Source: Mycoplasmatota bacterium
Lineage (GTDB): Bacteria > Bacillota_I > Bacilli_A > Izemoplasmatales > Hujiaoplasmataceae
Reading direction: 5' to 3'
DNA length: 6,840 nucleotides
Assembly (NCBI GenBank): GCA_023132365.1
Contig: JAGLYJ010000061.1
Span: 1 to 6,840, forward strand
The notes beneath the pieces were generated by a model. The model saw only the letters and a program-made list of their open reading frames with translations. It had not been told where the DNA came from and did not search any database. Position 1 is the stretch's first letter. Every line of letters begins with the position of its first letter. This document shows, in pieces, positions 6,059-6,840 of this stretch. The translations under genes were made by a program, and so were the position numbers.

Positions 6059-6070
6059 AGGATATTTGCT
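6054..6070. repeat. Inverted repeat over the -35 box of the vor promoter
   Basis: AGCAAA (6054-6059) and TTTGCT (6065-6070) are exact reverse complements separated by five bases. The left arm largely coincides with the -35 element, so a second regulator could bind here. Arms of six bases can occur by chance. Confidence 0.3.
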
Positions 6071-6143
6071 AGTATTTTTAATAAAAATGAAATGATATAT
6101 TTAAACAAGTTTTTTCATTAATTATAACTATATTTAATTACTA

Positions 6144-6175
6144 ATTAGAATTAATCACCTCAACCGAATTCTAAT
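6144..6175. repeat. 9-bp perfect inverted repeat in the middle of the intergenic region
   Basis: ATTAGAATT (6144-6152) is mirrored by AATTCTAAT (6167-6175) around a 14-base spacer. No T-run follows on either strand, so it is not an obvious terminator. It lies about 55 bases upstream of the helicase -35 box and about 90 bases upstream of the vor -35 box, where an operator could serve either gene. Function unknown. Confidence 0.35.
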
Positions 6176-6230
6176 AACCATTATATTGATGCTTTAATTA
6201 AAATCAATCTTATGTTGTAAGAAGAATTAA

Positions 6231-6259
6231 TTGTTTTTTATGTGTCTTTATGGTATACT
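6231..6259 (+). promoter_or_regulatory. Predicted sigma-A promoter of the DEAD-box helicase gene
   Basis: TTGTTT (6231-6236), an ideal 17-base spacer and TATACT (6254-6259) preceded by TG at 6251-6252 (extended -10) form a good housekeeping promoter. Transcription should start near 6266, leaving a leader of about 97 bases that holds a strong hairpin. Confidence 0.7.
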
Positions 6260-6273
6260 CTTTCAGTCAAAAC

Positions 6274-6335
6274 AAATGCTTTTATCCATTGCTAAAATTC
6301 GGTAAAATCAAGAATTTCATTGGATAAGAGCATTT
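6274..6335 (+). promoter_or_regulatory. Long hairpin in the leader of the helicase mRNA
   Basis: AAATGCTTTTATCCA (6274-6288) pairs over 15 bases with 6321-6335, with one G-U pair. Within the 32-base loop AAATTC (6295-6300) pairs with GAATTT (6312-6317), giving a two-tier hairpin. It begins about eight bases after the predicted transcription start and ends 16 bases before the ribosome site. Only four Ts end the stem, so it is a poor terminator. It may stabilise the mRNA, bind the helicase itself, or respond to temperature; none of this is shown by the sequence alone. Confidence 0.6.
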
Positions 6336-6362
6336 TCTATGTAAATCAACTAAGGAGCAATT

Positions 6363-6840
6363 ATGCCATTTAAGAAACTAGAAATAATGAGTCAAATTTT
6401 AGAAGCAATCAAAACGCAAGGATATGCAAGTCCTTCACCAATTCAAGAACAAGCAATTCCTATTCTTCTTTCAGGAAAAGACATTATTGGAAGCGCTCAA
6501 ACCGGCACAGGTAAAACTGCGGCTTTTGCTATACCAATACTACAAAATATGTATAATTCATATACACATAAAGGTATTAAAGCATTAATCTTAACTCCTA
6601 CAAGGGAATTAGCAATGCAAATTAAAGTTAGCTTTGATAACTATGGGAAGTATCTTCCATTAAAAACTGTAGTAATTTATGGTGGAGTTAAACAGAAATC
6701 ACAAACAGATAGACTAAAAAGAGGTTGCGATATATTAGTCGCAACTCCTGGTAGATTATTAGATTTAATTAATCAAGGCTTTATCAGCCTTAGCAAGCTT
6801 GAATACTTTGTTTTAGATGAAGCTGATAGAATGTTTGATA
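6363..6840 (+). CDS. DEAD-box ATP-dependent RNA helicase, RhlE type (N-terminal part; runs off window)
   Basis: Unwinds or remodels RNA duplexes using ATP; bacterial relatives act in ribosome assembly, mRNA decay and cold adaptation. The 159 visible residues cover most of the first RecA-like domain in the expected order. They show a Q motif with Phe3 and PSPIQEQAIP (24-33), motif I AQTGTGKT (45-52), motif Ia PTRELA (79-84), GG (107-108), motif Ib TPGR (128-131) and motif II DEAD (152-155) followed by RMFD, a RhlE-like ending. Motif III and the second RecA domain lie beyond the window. The ATG is preceded by AAGGAG (6352-6357) with a five-base gap. It is transcribed away from the vor operon and shows no functional link to it. 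It could be annotated rhlE or as a cold-shock helicase; the missing C-terminal tail would decide, so no symbol is given. Confidence 0.93.
   Translation, partial: MPFKKLEIMSQILEAIKTQGYASPSPIQEQAIPILLSGKDIIGSAQTGTGKTAAFAIPILQNMYNSYTHKGIKALILTPTRELAMQIKVSFDNYGKYLPLKTVVIYGGVKQKSQTDRLKRGCDILVATPGRLLDLINQGFISLSKLEYFVLDEADRMFD

Larger units (their letters stand above)
5912..6362. other. 451-base divergent intergenic control region without genes
   Basis: This very AT-rich stretch separates the leftward vor operon from the rightward helicase gene. Short ATG frames in it stop within about ten codons and lack ribosome sites, so I see no small gene. From left to right it holds the vor leader with one or two candidate promoters and a cre box (5912-6058). 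A middle part of about 160 bases follows, with only AT-rich dyads. The helicase promoter and structured leader (6231-6362) complete it. Confidence 0.7.

Noticed and set aside
6074..6088. ATTTTTA-A-TAAAAAT palindrome
   Set aside because: Made only of A and T in a very AT-rich stretch, so it is expected by chance; no other supporting signal.
6185..6208. ATTGAT...ATCAAT dyad with inner TTTAATTAAA palindrome
   Set aside because: Low information content in AT-rich DNA and no link to a promoter element or T-run that would make it a terminator or operator.
1..6840. Mobile element, CRISPR array, toxin-antitoxin or defence genes
   Set aside because: No transposase or integrase, no regularly spaced repeats, and every gene is accounted for by metabolism or RNA handling except the operon NTPase, which has no defence-system partner.

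Overview
The window comes from an AT-rich, low-GC Firmicutes/Tenericutes-type bacterium. Closest in style are anaerobic fermenters such as the Acholeplasma/Izemoplasma/Haloplasma or Erysipelotrichia-Clostridia sphere; this placement is an inference from composition, gene content, AGGAGG-type ribosome sites, sigma-A-like promoters and a CcpA-type cre box. Tryptophans in the coding regions are read from TGG and no TGA interrupts a conserved domain, so the standard bacterial code applies and not the mycoplasma code.

Layout. (1) Positions 1-542, minus strand: the N-terminal 180 residues of a serine O-acetyltransferase of the EpsC/SrpH type, cut by the window edge. (2) Positions 651-682: a rho-independent terminator that ends the next transcription unit. 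(3) Positions 694-5911, minus strand: a seven-gene, tightly packed operon. In transcription order it encodes an uncharacterised P-loop NTPase, a two-cluster ferredoxin-like subunit, the alpha (VorB), beta (TPP) and gamma subunits of a 2-oxoacid:ferredoxin oxidoreductase, a phosphate butyryltransferase (Ptb) and a butyrate kinase (Buk). Neighbours are separated by 1-10 bases or overlap. (4) Positions 5912-6362: a 451-base divergent control region. It holds the operon promoter with a near-consensus cre box on the predicted start site, several inverted repeats, and a separate promoter plus a structured leader for the next gene. (5) Positions 6363-6840, plus strand: the first 159 residues of a RhlE-type DEAD-box RNA helicase, running off the window.

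How the genes fit together. The oxidoreductase would oxidatively decarboxylate branched-chain 2-oxoacids (from valine, leucine or isoleucine) to acyl-CoA and reduced ferredoxin. Ptb would exchange CoA for phosphate, and Buk would transfer the phosphate to ADP. The result is ATP by substrate-level phosphorylation and excreted branched fatty acids such as isobutyrate or isovalerate. This mirrors the known ptb-buk-bkd arrangement of Enterococcus, but with a ferredoxin-linked enzyme replacing the NAD-linked branched-chain dehydrogenase. The cre box suggests repression when better sugars are available, which favours a catabolic role over the reverse (carboxylating, biosynthetic) direction.

The least explained parts are the P-loop NTPase that opens the operon, the cluster of overlapping dyads at its promoter, and the long hairpin in the helicase leader. 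I saw no mobile element, CRISPR array, tRNA or rRNA.
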